A stretch of DNA of 40,609 nucleotides from a virus. The notes under the pieces were generated by a model that was not told the origin of the DNA, made no database searches, and worked only from the letters and a program-made list of their open reading frames with translations. The DNA is taken from IMG/VR virus record IMGVR_UViG_3300047496_000051, positions 1 to 40,609 of that record; one strand, given 5' to 3'. Position numbers and translations under genes: made by a program. Positions 8,095-14,136 of the stretch are shown piece by piece. Numbering within the stretch: position 1 is the stretch's first letter; every line of letters begins with the position of its first letter.

Positions 8095-8216
8095 TGGTTA
8101 AGATTGAACCTTGGCCGGCGTAAAATCAAGCCAATGGGTGAGACAACCGGTATTAGGTAGCAACGTTCCAAGACCTTTTTCTTGTACTTCGGGGGTCCGG
8201 GGGTAATTTTATCGGA
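8095..8216. promoter_or_regulatory. Divergent intergenic region between late and accessory blocks
   Basis: This 122-bp gap separates the leftward late block from the rightward accessory block and must hold promoters for both. A weak rightward candidate is TTGTAC (8182-8187) with TAATTT (8204-8209). No leftward hexamers stand out, so the late promoter may need a phage or host activator. No GANTC site is present. Confidence 0.5.
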
Positions 8217-8456
8217 ATGGCTGATCCCATCCGGTTACTCACCCTTTTCTTAGGCGCATTTGGCACGGTCATGATGCTGTGCCTGACCTTTTTGATACTG
8301 AGAAAGGGCGAACTTGAGCGGCGGGTGCCGCTACACCCCTTCACTAGGGCCGAAAACCCCAAGATTTTTTGGGCTTTCGTGCTGGCTATGTTGATGGGCA
8401 CGGCCATGTGCGGCTGGGGAACCGTCGTGATGTTTCTCAGGCTTATCCGTCCATGA
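8217..8456 (+). CDS. Small inner-membrane protein with two transmembrane segments, 79 aa
   Basis: Transmembrane segments at about residues 7-27 (LLTLFLGAFGTVMMLCLTFL) and 50-74 (IFWAFVLAMLMGTAMCGW) flank a basic loop (RKGELERRVP). Both termini are predicted on the same side. No family recognised. It overlaps the next gene by 4 nt (ATGA). Location outside the core blocks suggests an accessory gene acting at the host membrane, for example superinfection exclusion. Confidence 0.65.
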   Translation: MADPIRLLTLFLGAFGTVMMLCLTFLILRKGELERRVPLHPFTRAENPKIFWAFVLAMLMGTAMCGWGTVVMFLRLIRP

Positions 8457-8890
8457 CCGACACGCACGTTGTCAGCGCCCTCAAAGAGAAGCGCATACAG
8501 GTTGCCAGCCATATCGAGGCCCTACAAGGCCAGCTTCGGCAGGCGGTCATAGACCTGGACCATGTTGAGGCGGCGTTGCTGCTGTTCGACCCCAACGCCG
8601 ATATGGCGGCGCTACCGCCCCGCAAGATCGCCCCCGTCTCCTATGACACCAAGGGCGACACCGGCAGGATCATTCTGGAGACTCTACGGAACGCCACCAA
8701 GCCGCTTTCCACCGAACAGGTCTGTCAGGCCGTCATGGCCGCAAGGCGGCTGGATACCAATGACAGGGCCCTATGCCGGACCATGATGCGGCGGACGAAT
8801 GCCAACCTGAAGCATTGGGCCAAGAAGCGCGGGCTTATCCGGTCTATGCCGGGGGTCGGGCAGCAGTTGCTTTGGGAAATTGTGCGGTAA
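8453..8890 (+). CDS. HTH-like protein common in alphaproteobacterial chromosomes, 145 aa
   Basis: An N-terminal coiled coil (residues 1-45; SALKEKRIQVASHIEALQG) precedes a linker with the LFDPNADM and LPPRK motifs. The C-terminal winged-helix-like region (about 70-145) has ILETLRNATKPLSTEQVCQ and LKHWAKKRGLI. From memory, this layout is common in alphaproteobacterial chromosomes, often near mobile islands. A role as a small DNA-binding regulator is inferred. It is probably host-derived cargo, coupled to the membrane protein before it. Confidence 0.75.
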   Translation: MTDTHVVSALKEKRIQVASHIEALQGQLRQAVIDLDHVEAALLLFDPNADMAALPPRKIAPVSYDTKGDTGRIILETLRNATKPLSTEQVCQAVMAARRLDTNDRALCRTMMRRTNANLKHWAKKRGLIRSMPGVGQQLLWEIVR

Positions 8891-9132
8891 CGTTAAAAGC
8901 TTGCGGGCACCTCGCAAACCTTTTTGCTAAGAAGTTGAATTTAAAGGAGAATGTAAAGAATCGGAAAGCGGCGCGCTATATATTGGAACACGGCGTTCCT
9001 GTCAAGAGTCACTGGTTGACGTCTTTCGAATCAGTATATATCTAACTGCCCTTCCGAGGTCTTTGGTCCCCCAGGACCCGAGACGCTTTGTGCTTGGCCA
9101 CCGCCAAGCATGCTCGGAACCAGGCGAGAATA
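8891..9132 (+). promoter_or_regulatory. Non-coding leader with promoter and three GANTC sites
   Basis: This 242-bp stretch holds no convincing gene. A sigma70-like -35 (TTGACG, 9016-9021) pairs with an AT-rich TATATATCTA -10 region (9035-9044). GANTC sites (the CcrM methylation target) lie at 8958-8962, 9006-9010 and 9028-9032; the last falls between -35 and -10. Downstream are two hairpins. The next gene starts at 9133. Confidence 0.5.
9065..9117 (+). promoter_or_regulatory. Hairpin-forming leader RNA
   Basis: Two elements follow the predicted start. GGTCC-CCCA-GGACC spans 9065-9078. TGCTTGGC-CACC-GCCAAGCA spans 9091-9110 and can extend by CCGAG (9078-9082) pairing with CTCGG (9113-9117). 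The outer helix and the first hairpin both use base 9078, so they partly exclude each other. No T-run follows, which argues against a simple terminator. Confidence 0.4.
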
Positions 9133-9336
9133 ATGTCCATATTCACCATTCCCAATCGTTATGACGCTGCGTCTGAATGGTCGCGACTAATCAAGCGAAT
9201 TGTTGCGCGTTTCGCGCGGGGAAATATTTCAGCGCAAAACGCGAGGCTTCAAACTGCCGACGAACGCGCCGCCGAACATGTGCGGGCAAAAAGCGTTGCA
9301 GCACGGATGAGGGCAAGATTCCAAAAGGCCGTATAG
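9133..9336 (+). CDS. Small strongly basic protein, 67 aa
   Basis: The ATG at 9133 (MSIFTIPNRYDAASEW) follows AGGCGAG. The rest is one long basic helix (LIKRIVARFARG, RAKSVAARMRARFQ). Predicted to bind nucleic acid or membrane. No family recognised. It is the first gene behind the GANTC promoter-like leader. Confidence 0.6.
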   Translation: MSIFTIPNRYDAASEWSRLIKRIVARFARGNISAQNARLQTADERAAEHVRAKSVAARMRARFQKAV

Positions 9337-9374
9337 GCGTCATTCGATACAAATTATAAAACTGGGGCGGGGCA

Positions 9375-9680
9375 ATGCTCGATAATGAGCTGGACCAAGC
9401 CATTGCCGAATACATACGGCAATGGAACATAGCTGAGCGACGAATCAAGAAAGCTGAGCAGGTTCGGGCAAACGAGGTTGTCGCATCAGCTATTTTTGAG
9501 TTGCGCTACGCAGGTCGAAAGATCGTGGATGCGCTCGATCTAATTTTAAAAACGGACATCAGCACCGACAAAGATTCTCGTACTAAGGTCCATTCCTATA
9601 TCGCGGACGCGACCGAACGCCTCCCCGCCATTGTCGGCAAACCGGATGGCCTTGAAGGCGTCGTAAGCCTCCTGGTCTGA
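9375..9680 (+). CDS. Truncated helical protein with transposase-derived C-terminus, 101 aa
   Basis: Residues 1-80 form a plausible helical protein (LDQAIAEYIRQWNIAERR; FELRYAGRKIVDALDL). The last 21 residues (ERLPAIVGKPDGLEGVVSLL) are translated antisense from an IS1595-family transposase fragment, so the original 3' end has been replaced. The start has GGGGCGGGGCA upstream. The truncated product may be non-functional or altered. The original family is not recognised. Confidence 0.6.
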   Translation: MLDNELDQAIAEYIRQWNIAERRIKKAEQVRANEVVASAIFELRYAGRKIVDALDLILKTDISTDKDSRTKVHSYIADATERLPAIVGKPDGLEGVVSLLV

Positions 9681-9746
9681 CAGGCGCAGCACCTTGGCCA
9701 GACTGAGCGTCCGGGCCTTTGTCGAAAGAAGGAAATGTTGGGCCAT
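9615..9746 (-). pseudogene. 5' fragment of an IS1595-family transposase
   Basis: The minus strand encodes MAQHFLLSTKARTLSLAKVL and continues to FADNGGEAF, matching the start of IS1595-family transposases as I know them. Homology stops at about residue 44, where such proteins continue with a Cys-rich zinc ribbon. The frame then enters phage sequence. A perfect TATAAT lies upstream (9772-9767). No catalytic domain remains, so it is inert. Confidence 0.75.
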
Positions 9747-9754
9747 TTGTCATC

Positions 9755-9804
9755 GCATCCAGTGATATTATACACTGGATATAGCGATAGACTGCACTGG
9801 ATGC
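9755..9804. promoter_or_regulatory. Inverted-repeat cluster (ATCCAGTG/CACTGGAT) around a TATAAT box
   Basis: GCATCCAGTG (9755-9764) and CACTGGATGC (9795-9804) are perfect 10-nt inverted arms. A third half-site, CACTGGAT, lies at 9773-9780. A leftward TATAAT (9772-9767) sits between the first two. The arrangement suits an operator, or a remnant of the transposon promoter. Confidence 0.5.
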
Positions 9805-9813
9805 AATGGTTAT

Positions 9814-9833
9814 TATCATCGGATATGATGATA
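9814..9833. promoter_or_regulatory. Palindrome upstream of DUF6471 gene, candidate operator
   Basis: TATCATC-GGATAT-GATGATA is a perfect 7-bp inverted repeat with a 6-bp spacer, ending 16 nt before the DUF6471 start. A small helix-turn-helix-type protein directly downstream suggests an autoregulatory site. Confidence 0.5.
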
Positions 9834-9849
9834 TTAATGGACCGGACAG

Positions 9850-10101
9850 ATGCCGCCAAATCCTTATAAAAACAATGCCTTAACTCAAGAATACGAGGAA
9901 AAAGCCAAAAACCTGCTCAAGGGCGAGCTCAAGCGTCGGGGCGTGACCTATGCCCAACTGGTCGAAAAGCTGGGGGCGTTGGGCCTTCAGGAGACAGAGC
10001 GGAACCTTGCCAATAAGATCAGCCGGGGTGGGTTTACGGGGGCATTTCTAATCCAATGTCTAGACGCTATTGGCTGCCGATCCTTGCAGTTGTCGGATTA
10101 G
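9850..10101 (+). CDS. DUF6471 family protein, 83 aa
   Basis: The core LLKGELKRRGVTYAQLVEKLGALG ... ETERNLANKISRGGF ... FLIQCLDAIGC matches the DUF6471 family as I know it: a four-helix HTH-like domain frequent in alphaproteobacteria. It is likely DNA-binding, but the target is unknown. The gene follows a palindrome and overlaps the next gene by 46 nt in another frame. Its position beside a transposase fragment suggests acquisition. It could be a regulator of the neighbouring membrane protein. Confidence 0.8.
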   Translation: MPPNPYKNNALTQEYEEKAKNLLKGELKRRGVTYAQLVEKLGALGLQETERNLANKISRGGFTGAFLIQCLDAIGCRSLQLSD

Positions 10102-11000
10102 TTCTAGCTGCCGGTGCCGATGCCCAGCAGGCTTCCAAGACACACGGAAGCCAGCCAAGCGCCGCCAAGTCCCAGCCCGCACCACAGCAACAGCCGCAAC
10201 CATCCGTACCGCCATCCCTCCAACACAGCCTGGATCGCATAGGCACCGCGTTGGAGTCCGCCAACAATAAGCAAACACCCCAAGACGAAACCGACCGCGC
10301 GAAACAAGACTTGGCCGCTCAACTGCGGATGGCCGATGACGCGGACGCCATGTTTCATGTCGGCCTCGCTGAAACCGTCATAACGTTCATTGGCGTTCTG
10401 TTGGTCTTGGGGACTCTTATTTACACCAGGGACGCTGCTCGCGATGCCAAGTGTTCCGCCAATGCGGCGGAAAACTCTCTGGAGGAGGCCCGACGCGCCG
10501 CTAACGCAACAGTGGGTGCGGAAAGAGATAGGATTAGACCGCACCAGATTTTCTTGAATGATGGCGGGGTGCCCGACCAAACCCCTAACCAAATGCTGCA
10601 ACTCGACAATATTACTTTGCGATTCCGAAACGGTGGCAGGTCTGCCGCCAATATCGTCGCTATCAGCGTTAATCGCACTCTCACGGAATTTCTGCCGGAC
10701 GAACCTGTTTATGGGCGCGCCCGACCGATAGCCCCTGCCGAACAGCACATTGGGGCAAACGAACCGTGGGAATTTACTAGTTGGGGCATCAATAGAACAG
10801 AAAGTCTGATTGAGCCAGAAATGGCTCAAAAAGTCTTGGAAGGCTTTGGCTTGGACTATTGGGTGTATGGGTATATCGACTACGACAATTTCGTGGGAGA
10901 CCGCGAGCGTAGGAAGTTCTGCGCTTGGCTGGACGGAAATCGTCTGGCCGTCGAAGGCGAGAGCAATCTCGTACTCACCGGAGACAAAAACTACACCTAG
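10056..11000 (+). CDS. Membrane protein with signal peptide, one transmembrane helix and C-terminal soluble domain, 314 aa
   Basis: Residues 1-23 look like a cleavable signal peptide (WLPILAVVGLVLAAGADA). A Gln/Pro/Ala-rich linker (24-56) and a short helical stretch follow. The transmembrane helix is at 103-123 (AETVITFIGVLLVLGTLIY) with a basic flank. A coiled-coil stretch (about 130-160) leads to a beta-rich domain (RFRNGGRSAANIVAI). The layout is like membrane proteins widespread in alphaproteobacteria whose function is unknown to me. The C-terminus is predicted cytoplasmic. Overlap with the DUF6471 gene suggests joint expression. A role in host takeover or exclusion is only an idea. Confidence 0.75.
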   Translation: MSRRYWLPILAVVGLVLAAGADAQQASKTHGSQPSAAKSQPAPQQQPQPSVPPSLQHSLDRIGTALESANNKQTPQDETDRAKQDLAAQLRMADDADAMFHVGLAETVITFIGVLLVLGTLIYTRDAARDAKCSANAAENSLEEARRAANATVGAERDRIRPHQIFLNDGGVPDQTPNQMLQLDNITLRFRNGGRSAANIVAISVNRTLTEFLPDEPVYGRARPIAPAEQHIGANEPWEFTSWGINRTESLIEPEMAQKVLEGFGLDYWVYGYIDYDNFVGDRERRKFCAWLDGNRLAVEGESNLVLTGDKNYT

Positions 11001-11037
11001 AACTAATCTGATCAAAAAAGACCAGAGAATTCCCATT

Positions 11038-11091
11038 CGCTTCCCTTTCTAGGAAGCGGTACCGGGAGCTAGTCTCAAACCCGGAGGTTTG
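11038..11091. terminator. Two hairpins between convergent genes, candidate bidirectional terminator
   Basis: CGCTTCC-CTTTCTA-GGAAGCG (11038-11058) and CAAACC-CGGA-GGTTTG (11076-11091) lie in the 103-bp gap between a rightward stop and a leftward stop. Neither is followed by a strong T-run on either strand, so efficiency is uncertain. Position is the main support. Confidence 0.45.
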
Positions 11092-11103
11092 GAACGTTGC
11101 TAC

Positions 11104-11238
11104 CTAATACCGAAGAAATGCGGCCACATCCATATAGCCAATATTCCAAAAATAGTGGCCAAGCGCTTTTTTCACATCATCAAAATATTCCGCATTTCTC
11201 AAATTGAGCATCACGTTCGCTTCGGAAATCTTATCCAT
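11104..11238 (-). CDS. Small protein, 44 aa
   Basis: Starts MDKISEANVMLNLRNAEYF at an ATG with GGAGG exactly 7 nt upstream, a very strong site. The rest (VKKALGHYFWNIGYMDVAAF) is one helix plus an aromatic end. No family recognised. It is the last gene of the leftward regulatory/replication operon. Confidence 0.7.
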   Translation of the reverse strand: MDKISEANVMLNLRNAEYFDDVKKALGHYFWNIGYMDVAAFLRY

Positions 11239-11257
11239 CTCACAACCTCCATAAGTT

Positions 11258-11878
11258 TCACTTCGGCCATGCGTGCGGCCAACCCTTACCGTGCTCGCGA
11301 GCAATAGACTTGCAGCGGTCAAGGGATGTTCGATAATTTGGACTAGCGGGATCTGCGGCCTCGCCGATGGTCACCCAGCCATCTGGCCCCATTTTCTTGG
11401 AAAGCCAGACTTGAAACCTGCTGATCCGCTCGTGTTGATCTTGGATGGTTATGGAGCCATTCCCAACCCGTCCCCGAGAAAAATCTAAAATTTTTCCCTT
11501 CTTACTTTCTTCTTCTTTTGTGGGTGTGGGTGTGGGTAGGTAGGATTTCGCTAACCCGCCCGCCCTACCGTTCGCCCTAGCGGAACTCAAGCGTTCGCTA
11601 GACCTAAGTAGTTCATATTCCACGCGGACATGGTACCAGAGCCCGTCAACCAACACGAACATGTCGGAGAGCTTATCCCTTACCGAATTGAACCGCCTTA
11701 CGGTCATTTTGGTCAAAGATGCTAGGAACGATTTGTCGTCTGGAAGGGGGGAATTGCGGCGCCAATAAGCGCCGATCAAGAGCAAATATGCTCCGTGTTC
11801 CTCGGTCGTAAGGTGCGTCGTATCGGCGAAATAATCCGCCCAATATAGGGGCATCCATTGCCCAGTATCAGATTTCAT
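11258..11878 (-). CDS. DUF1376-domain replication-type protein, 206 aa
   Basis: Residues 5-60 (WMPLYWADYFADTTHLTTEEHGAYLLLIGAYW) are a clear DUF1376 domain, found in phage and prophage replication-initiation-type proteins. The middle holds a Ser/Arg/Gly-rich linker (SSARANGRAGGLAKS). The C-terminal 60 residues form a second small domain (RISRFQVWLSKKMG). It is the only replication candidate recognised in the genome. Origin binding is inferred from the family. It reads leftward, opposite to the recombination operon. Confidence 0.8.
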   Translation of the reverse strand: MKSDTGQWMPLYWADYFADTTHLTTEEHGAYLLLIGAYWRRNSPLPDDKSFLASLTKMTVRRFNSVRDKLSDMFVLVDGLWYHVRVEYELLRSSERLSSARANGRAGGLAKSYLPTPTPTKEEESKKGKILDFSRGRVGNGSITIQDQHERISRFQVWLSKKMGPDGWVTIGEAADPASPNYRTSLDRCKSIAREHGKGWPHAWPK

Positions 11879-11957
11879 TGCCCCTATGCCCGTTCAAAAA
11901 GCCAACTGGCCGGGCCAGGAACGGGCAGTTGCACCGGTCCCGGCCAAGTCGCTTATG

Positions 11958-11979
11958 CTGTCGGAGATCAACCCGACAG
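11958..11979. other. Hairpin between DUF1376 gene and its upstream neighbour
   Basis: CTGTCGG-AGATCAAC-CCGACAG is a perfect 7-bp stem in the 116-bp gap between two leftward genes. It may be an attenuator or a processing site. No T-run follows on the minus strand. Confidence 0.35.
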
Positions 11980-11994
11980 TTAATCATAACAAAT

Positions 11995-12312
11995 TCAGCG
12001 CGCCCGTCCAGCCATTTTCTGAGCCTCTGTGACCTGTTTTAGCTCTGACGGCGGTAATGGACAGGCTATCCTCTGATCCCTGTCAGCGACCATTATTTCA
12101 CGCCTGGGAGCCGTCCAGGTAGCCATGTACTCGGCATGGAGGGAATAGGCTTTGGCGCGGATGGAGCTAAACTCTCGGCCGGTCATCTCGGCTATGTCTT
12201 GGAAGGCTTCGATTCGCTCTTGGCGGGGAAGTTCCATAGCTGCTCTTATCCACAGGCATTCGTGGGCTGAGAACGCAATGCGAATTGGCTGTCCCCACCG
12301 ATAAACCGTCAT
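11995..12312 (-). CDS. Hypothetical phage/alphaproteobacterial protein, 105 aa
   Basis: The core AFSAHECLWIRAAMELPRQERIEAFQDIAEMTGREFSSIRAKA (read in pieces at residues 12-55) looks like a helical HTH-type region. It recalls short proteins found beside GcrA-like genes in alphaproteobacterial prophages. The ATG at 12312 (MTVYRWGQP) is preferred over a TTG three codons before. Start choice matters because the upstream reading frame overlaps it. Confidence 0.7.
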   Translation of the reverse strand: MTVYRWGQPIRIAFSAHECLWIRAAMELPRQERIEAFQDIAEMTGREFSSIRAKAYSLHAEYMATWTAPRREIMVADRDQRIACPLPPSELKQVTEAQKMAGRAR

Positions 12313-12478
12313 GTGGATCAAACCAGGCTGGATCGTATTTTACCCGCCAGATGCCGGCTGGGATGTTCTCTGGGTCAACCGGGACACAGAGGGTCCAACT
12401 GGATAGGTCGTTTTGTCGCAGTAGGAGCCAGCAGGGCAATATCCACGGTTTTTGGATGTTGCGCCCCACCGCGATCAC
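12167..12478 (-). CDS. Possible protein overlapping both neighbours, up to 103 aa
   Basis: A GTG codon forms a 4-nt GTGA overlap with the GcrA-like stop. The first 45 residues read like a real protein (NIQKPWILPCWLLLRQNDL; ENIPAGIWRVKYDPAWF). After about residue 55 the frame runs inside the next gene and looks like a shadow. It may be a real gene with a long overlap, or one cut short or extended by a frameshift. Without it, 12313-12474 would be an unexplained gap. Confidence 0.4.
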   Translation of the reverse strand: MIAVGRNIQKPWILPCWLLLRQNDLSSWTLCVPVDPENIPAGIWRVKYDPAWFDPHDGLSVGTANSHCVLSPRMPVDKSSYGTSPPRANRSLPRHSRDDRPRV

Positions 12479-12864
12479 CGTGTCCGAGCCAATGGTTTCT
12501 GGAAAGCTATAGCCGCGTGTCCAAGGCAGTAAGGGCCCTTCCCCACAGGAAGGCCACAGAAGCGCACTGAGGCCCCATGTCCCGTAGGCCACCGGCACAT
12601 ACCCGTCAGCAAATCCTCTAGCCCTAGCGTGCCCGGGGCTGGCTCAGGAGGGGTAGGAGGTAGGGGCTTAGGAACAGACATTGGCTTGGGGAGAGATATC
12701 TGTGTCGGACGCCGGGCTAATCCCATCCTGCTAACCATTCCTGCGACCGAGGAACGGGTGACACCCAACTGGCGCCCTATCTCACCCATAGACCAGCCTA
12801 GAGGCCAGACTTCGCGGATGTAAGCGCGGCGGGATTCGAGGTCGGGGGTTTCGCGGGCAGGCAT
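12475..12864 (-). CDS. GcrA-family transcription regulator, 129 aa
   Basis: GcrA proteins bind sigma70-RNA polymerase and act at promoters carrying methylated GANTC sites in alphaproteobacteria. The N-terminal HTH is visible (residues 10-50: IREVWPLGWSMGEIGRQLGV, then TRSSVAGMVSRMGLARRP). A Pro-rich linker (58-80) is followed by the C-terminal sigma-interacting motif, CRWP-TGHGASVRFCG-LPV-GKGPYC-LGHA (90-117). The ATG at 12864 overlaps the upstream stop by one nt (TAATG). A short linker makes it smaller than chromosomal GcrA. It likely redirects host transcription. Confidence 0.85.
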   Translation of the reverse strand: MPARETPDLESRRAYIREVWPLGWSMGEIGRQLGVTRSSVAGMVSRMGLARRPTQISLPKPMSVPKPLPPTPPEPAPGTLGLEDLLTGMCRWPTGHGASVRFCGLPVGKGPYCLGHAAIAFQKPLARTR

Positions 12865-13013
12865 TACCTCTCCATCCAATAGCGCCGTATGGGGTCGGGC
12901 TTTGGTTCGGGTTTAATCACTTTCCGAGCCTCAAGGTCGCGTTTCAAATCCTCAATGACAGCGAGGTATTTCTTGGAGCGCCGCTGCTTGGCGTCGGAGC
13001 TGGACCTGCTCAT
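12864..13013 (-). CDS. Small basic protein, 49 aa
   Basis: Translation gives MSRSSSDAKQRRSKKYLAVI followed by a helix and a KPEPKPDP linker. It overlaps its neighbours as ATGA and TAATG, so it is coupled to the repressor and the GcrA gene. No family recognised. The Lys/Arg-rich start suggests nucleic-acid contact. Confidence 0.65.
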   Translation of the reverse strand: MSRSSSDAKQRRSKKYLAVIEDLKRDLEARKVIKPEPKPDPIRRYWMER

Positions 13014-13180
13014 TGCTCGCTCGCAATCTGTTCCAGGAGCTTTAGGACGGGCTTGGAAGGGGGGCGAATCCCGGCCTCAATCCTGGCAATCGTGCTTTGA
13101 TTTACCCCTAGGAGGGCGGCGAAAGCTGTCTGGGTCAGTTCCAGCCGCTTCCTGAGTTTTTCGACGTTTATCTTGGCCAT
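13010..13180 (-). CDS. XRE/Cro-type HTH regulator, 56 aa
   Basis: A minimal helix-turn-helix protein: LRKRLELTQTAFAALLGVNQ then STIARIEAGIRPPSKPVLKL (residues 9-48), the Cro/CI-type fold without a C-terminal dimer domain. It opens the leftward operon, divergent from the early operon. The intervening gap holds inverted repeats that are candidate binding sites. It could be the Cro-like partner of a genetic switch, or the only repressor. Confidence 0.85.
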   Translation of the reverse strand: MAKINVEKLRKRLELTQTAFAALLGVNQSTIARIEAGIRPPSKPVLKLLEQIASEQ

Positions 13181-13291
13181 GGCGGTCTAAATAGCACGAA
13201 AAATAATTTATGCAAAGGGCATTTTTATGCTCGAATGGCGCTTGACGGGGCTAATGCCGTATGCATAATGGCATCAACAACGGAGATAAAC
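13181..13291. promoter_or_regulatory. Divergent early promoter and repressor operators
   Basis: Rightward promoter: TTGACG (13242-13247), 16-bp spacer, CATAAT (13264-13269), one mismatch from consensus in each box. Operator-like repeats: ATGCC-N11-GGCAT (13254-13274) covers the -10 and is centred near the palindrome TATGCATA. ATGC-AAAGG-GCAT (13210-13222) lies towards the leftward XRE start. The layout suits repression by the XRE protein. Confidence 0.65.
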
Positions 13292-13531
13292 ATGAGCTAC
13301 GGCAACGCCCCCCGCAAGAACTACAACCCCGCCGCTTCCAAGCAGGATTGGTCGGTTGGCCAGCAAGTGAAGGTTGGCTTCATGACCCTCAAGGTTCTGG
13401 CCAAGGTCGCAACTCCTGGCGATTGGTTGCCGGATGCATATGCCCTCGAAAGCAATGGCAAGTTCTACCGCTTCGTTCCCCATAATGGTCTGGCCCGCTG
13501 CGCCAACCTCGAAGAAGCGATGGCGGCTTAA
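13292..13531 (+). CDS. First gene of the early operon, 79 aa
   Basis: ATG at 13292 has GGAG 7 nt upstream, preferred over in-frame codons in the promoter. The N-terminus is flexible (MSYGNAPRKNYNPAA) and the rest reads as a small beta-barrel (SVGQQVKVGFMTLKVLAKV; SNGKFYRFVP). No family recognised. As the first gene behind a strong early promoter it may act on the host. Confidence 0.7.
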   Translation: MSYGNAPRKNYNPAASKQDWSVGQQVKVGFMTLKVLAKVATPGDWLPDAYALESNGKFYRFVPHNGLARCANLEEAMAA

Positions 13532-13532
13532 G

Positions 13533-13727
13533 ATGAACTTCAAACTGCATCAAGCGATGATCTCGGCGCACAGGGCGGCAGAACAGATATTGAACACGGA
13601 TTTCAACGCACAGCACGGCATGGACCAATTGATCCCGCTAAAAGATGCGCGCGACAAGCTGATGGATGCTCTCGATGCGCTTTCAGCCTATCAAGCCACA
13701 CTTAAGTCAAAGCAGGTTGCGGCATGA
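13533..13727 (+). CDS. Helical hypothetical protein, 64 aa
   Basis: Begins MNFKLHQAMISAHRAAEQIL one nt after the previous stop and is mostly helical. Stop overlaps the next start (ATGA). No family recognised. Confidence 0.6.
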   Translation: MNFKLHQAMISAHRAAEQILNTDFNAQHGMDQLIPLKDARDKLMDALDALSAYQATLKSKQVAA

Positions 13728-13915
13728 ACAGCTACTCAACAAACTCCGATCAATGGGAAGGCACTGAATTGGAGACCTCTCCCATTCTAAGCCCCTCCTG
13801 CTTCGCCAACATGCAAGCCAATCATCTTTTATCCCGCGATCCTTCCGTGCCCCGCAAAAGCTGGAAACAGATATTCGCTGAGAATGGAGTGAAAGAAACA
13901 TGGTGGATCAAGTGA
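13724..13915 (+). CDS. Hypothetical protein, 63 aa
   Basis: Starts in an ATGA overlap. It is Ser/Asn-rich, with an RKSWKQIFAENGVKETWW end. No domain recognised. Confidence 0.55.
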   Translation: MNSYSTNSDQWEGTELETSPILSPSCFANMQANHLLSRDPSVPRKSWKQIFAENGVKETWWIK

Positions 13916-14136
13916 CACAACCGAGCAGGGAGTTCTTTCTACAAAGGGCGATACTTGCCTCTGTCTCGCTATATCTTCCATATCATCTGTATACCGATGG
14001 CGCGCCTCAGACATTGCGCCATCTTCTGGACCTCGTAACCCTCACGGATGATAGCTGGTTCGTTGAACTTGTGACTGAGAAGTTCAATGAAGAAATTGCG
14101 CATTTCAACAAGTATTCGTCGGAGCTTCGGATATGA
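13900..14136 (+). CDS. Hypothetical protein, 78 aa
   Basis: Overlaps its neighbours by 16 and 4 nt. All-helical: RAILASVSLYLPYHLY, LRHLLDLVTL, FVELVTEKFNEE. No family recognised. Confidence 0.55.
   Translation: MVDQVTQPSREFFLQRAILASVSLYLPYHLYTDGAPQTLRHLLDLVTLTDDSWFVELVTEKFNEEIAHFNKYSSELRI

Noticed and set aside
9615-9746. Intact insertion sequence
   Set aside because: Only the first 44 codons of the transposase remain and no second end or catalytic region is seen.
10104-11036. 310-codon minus-strand reading frame
   Set aside because: Antisense to the signal-peptide membrane protein, which has clear signal peptide, transmembrane and domain structure; the minus frame has no recognisable features.
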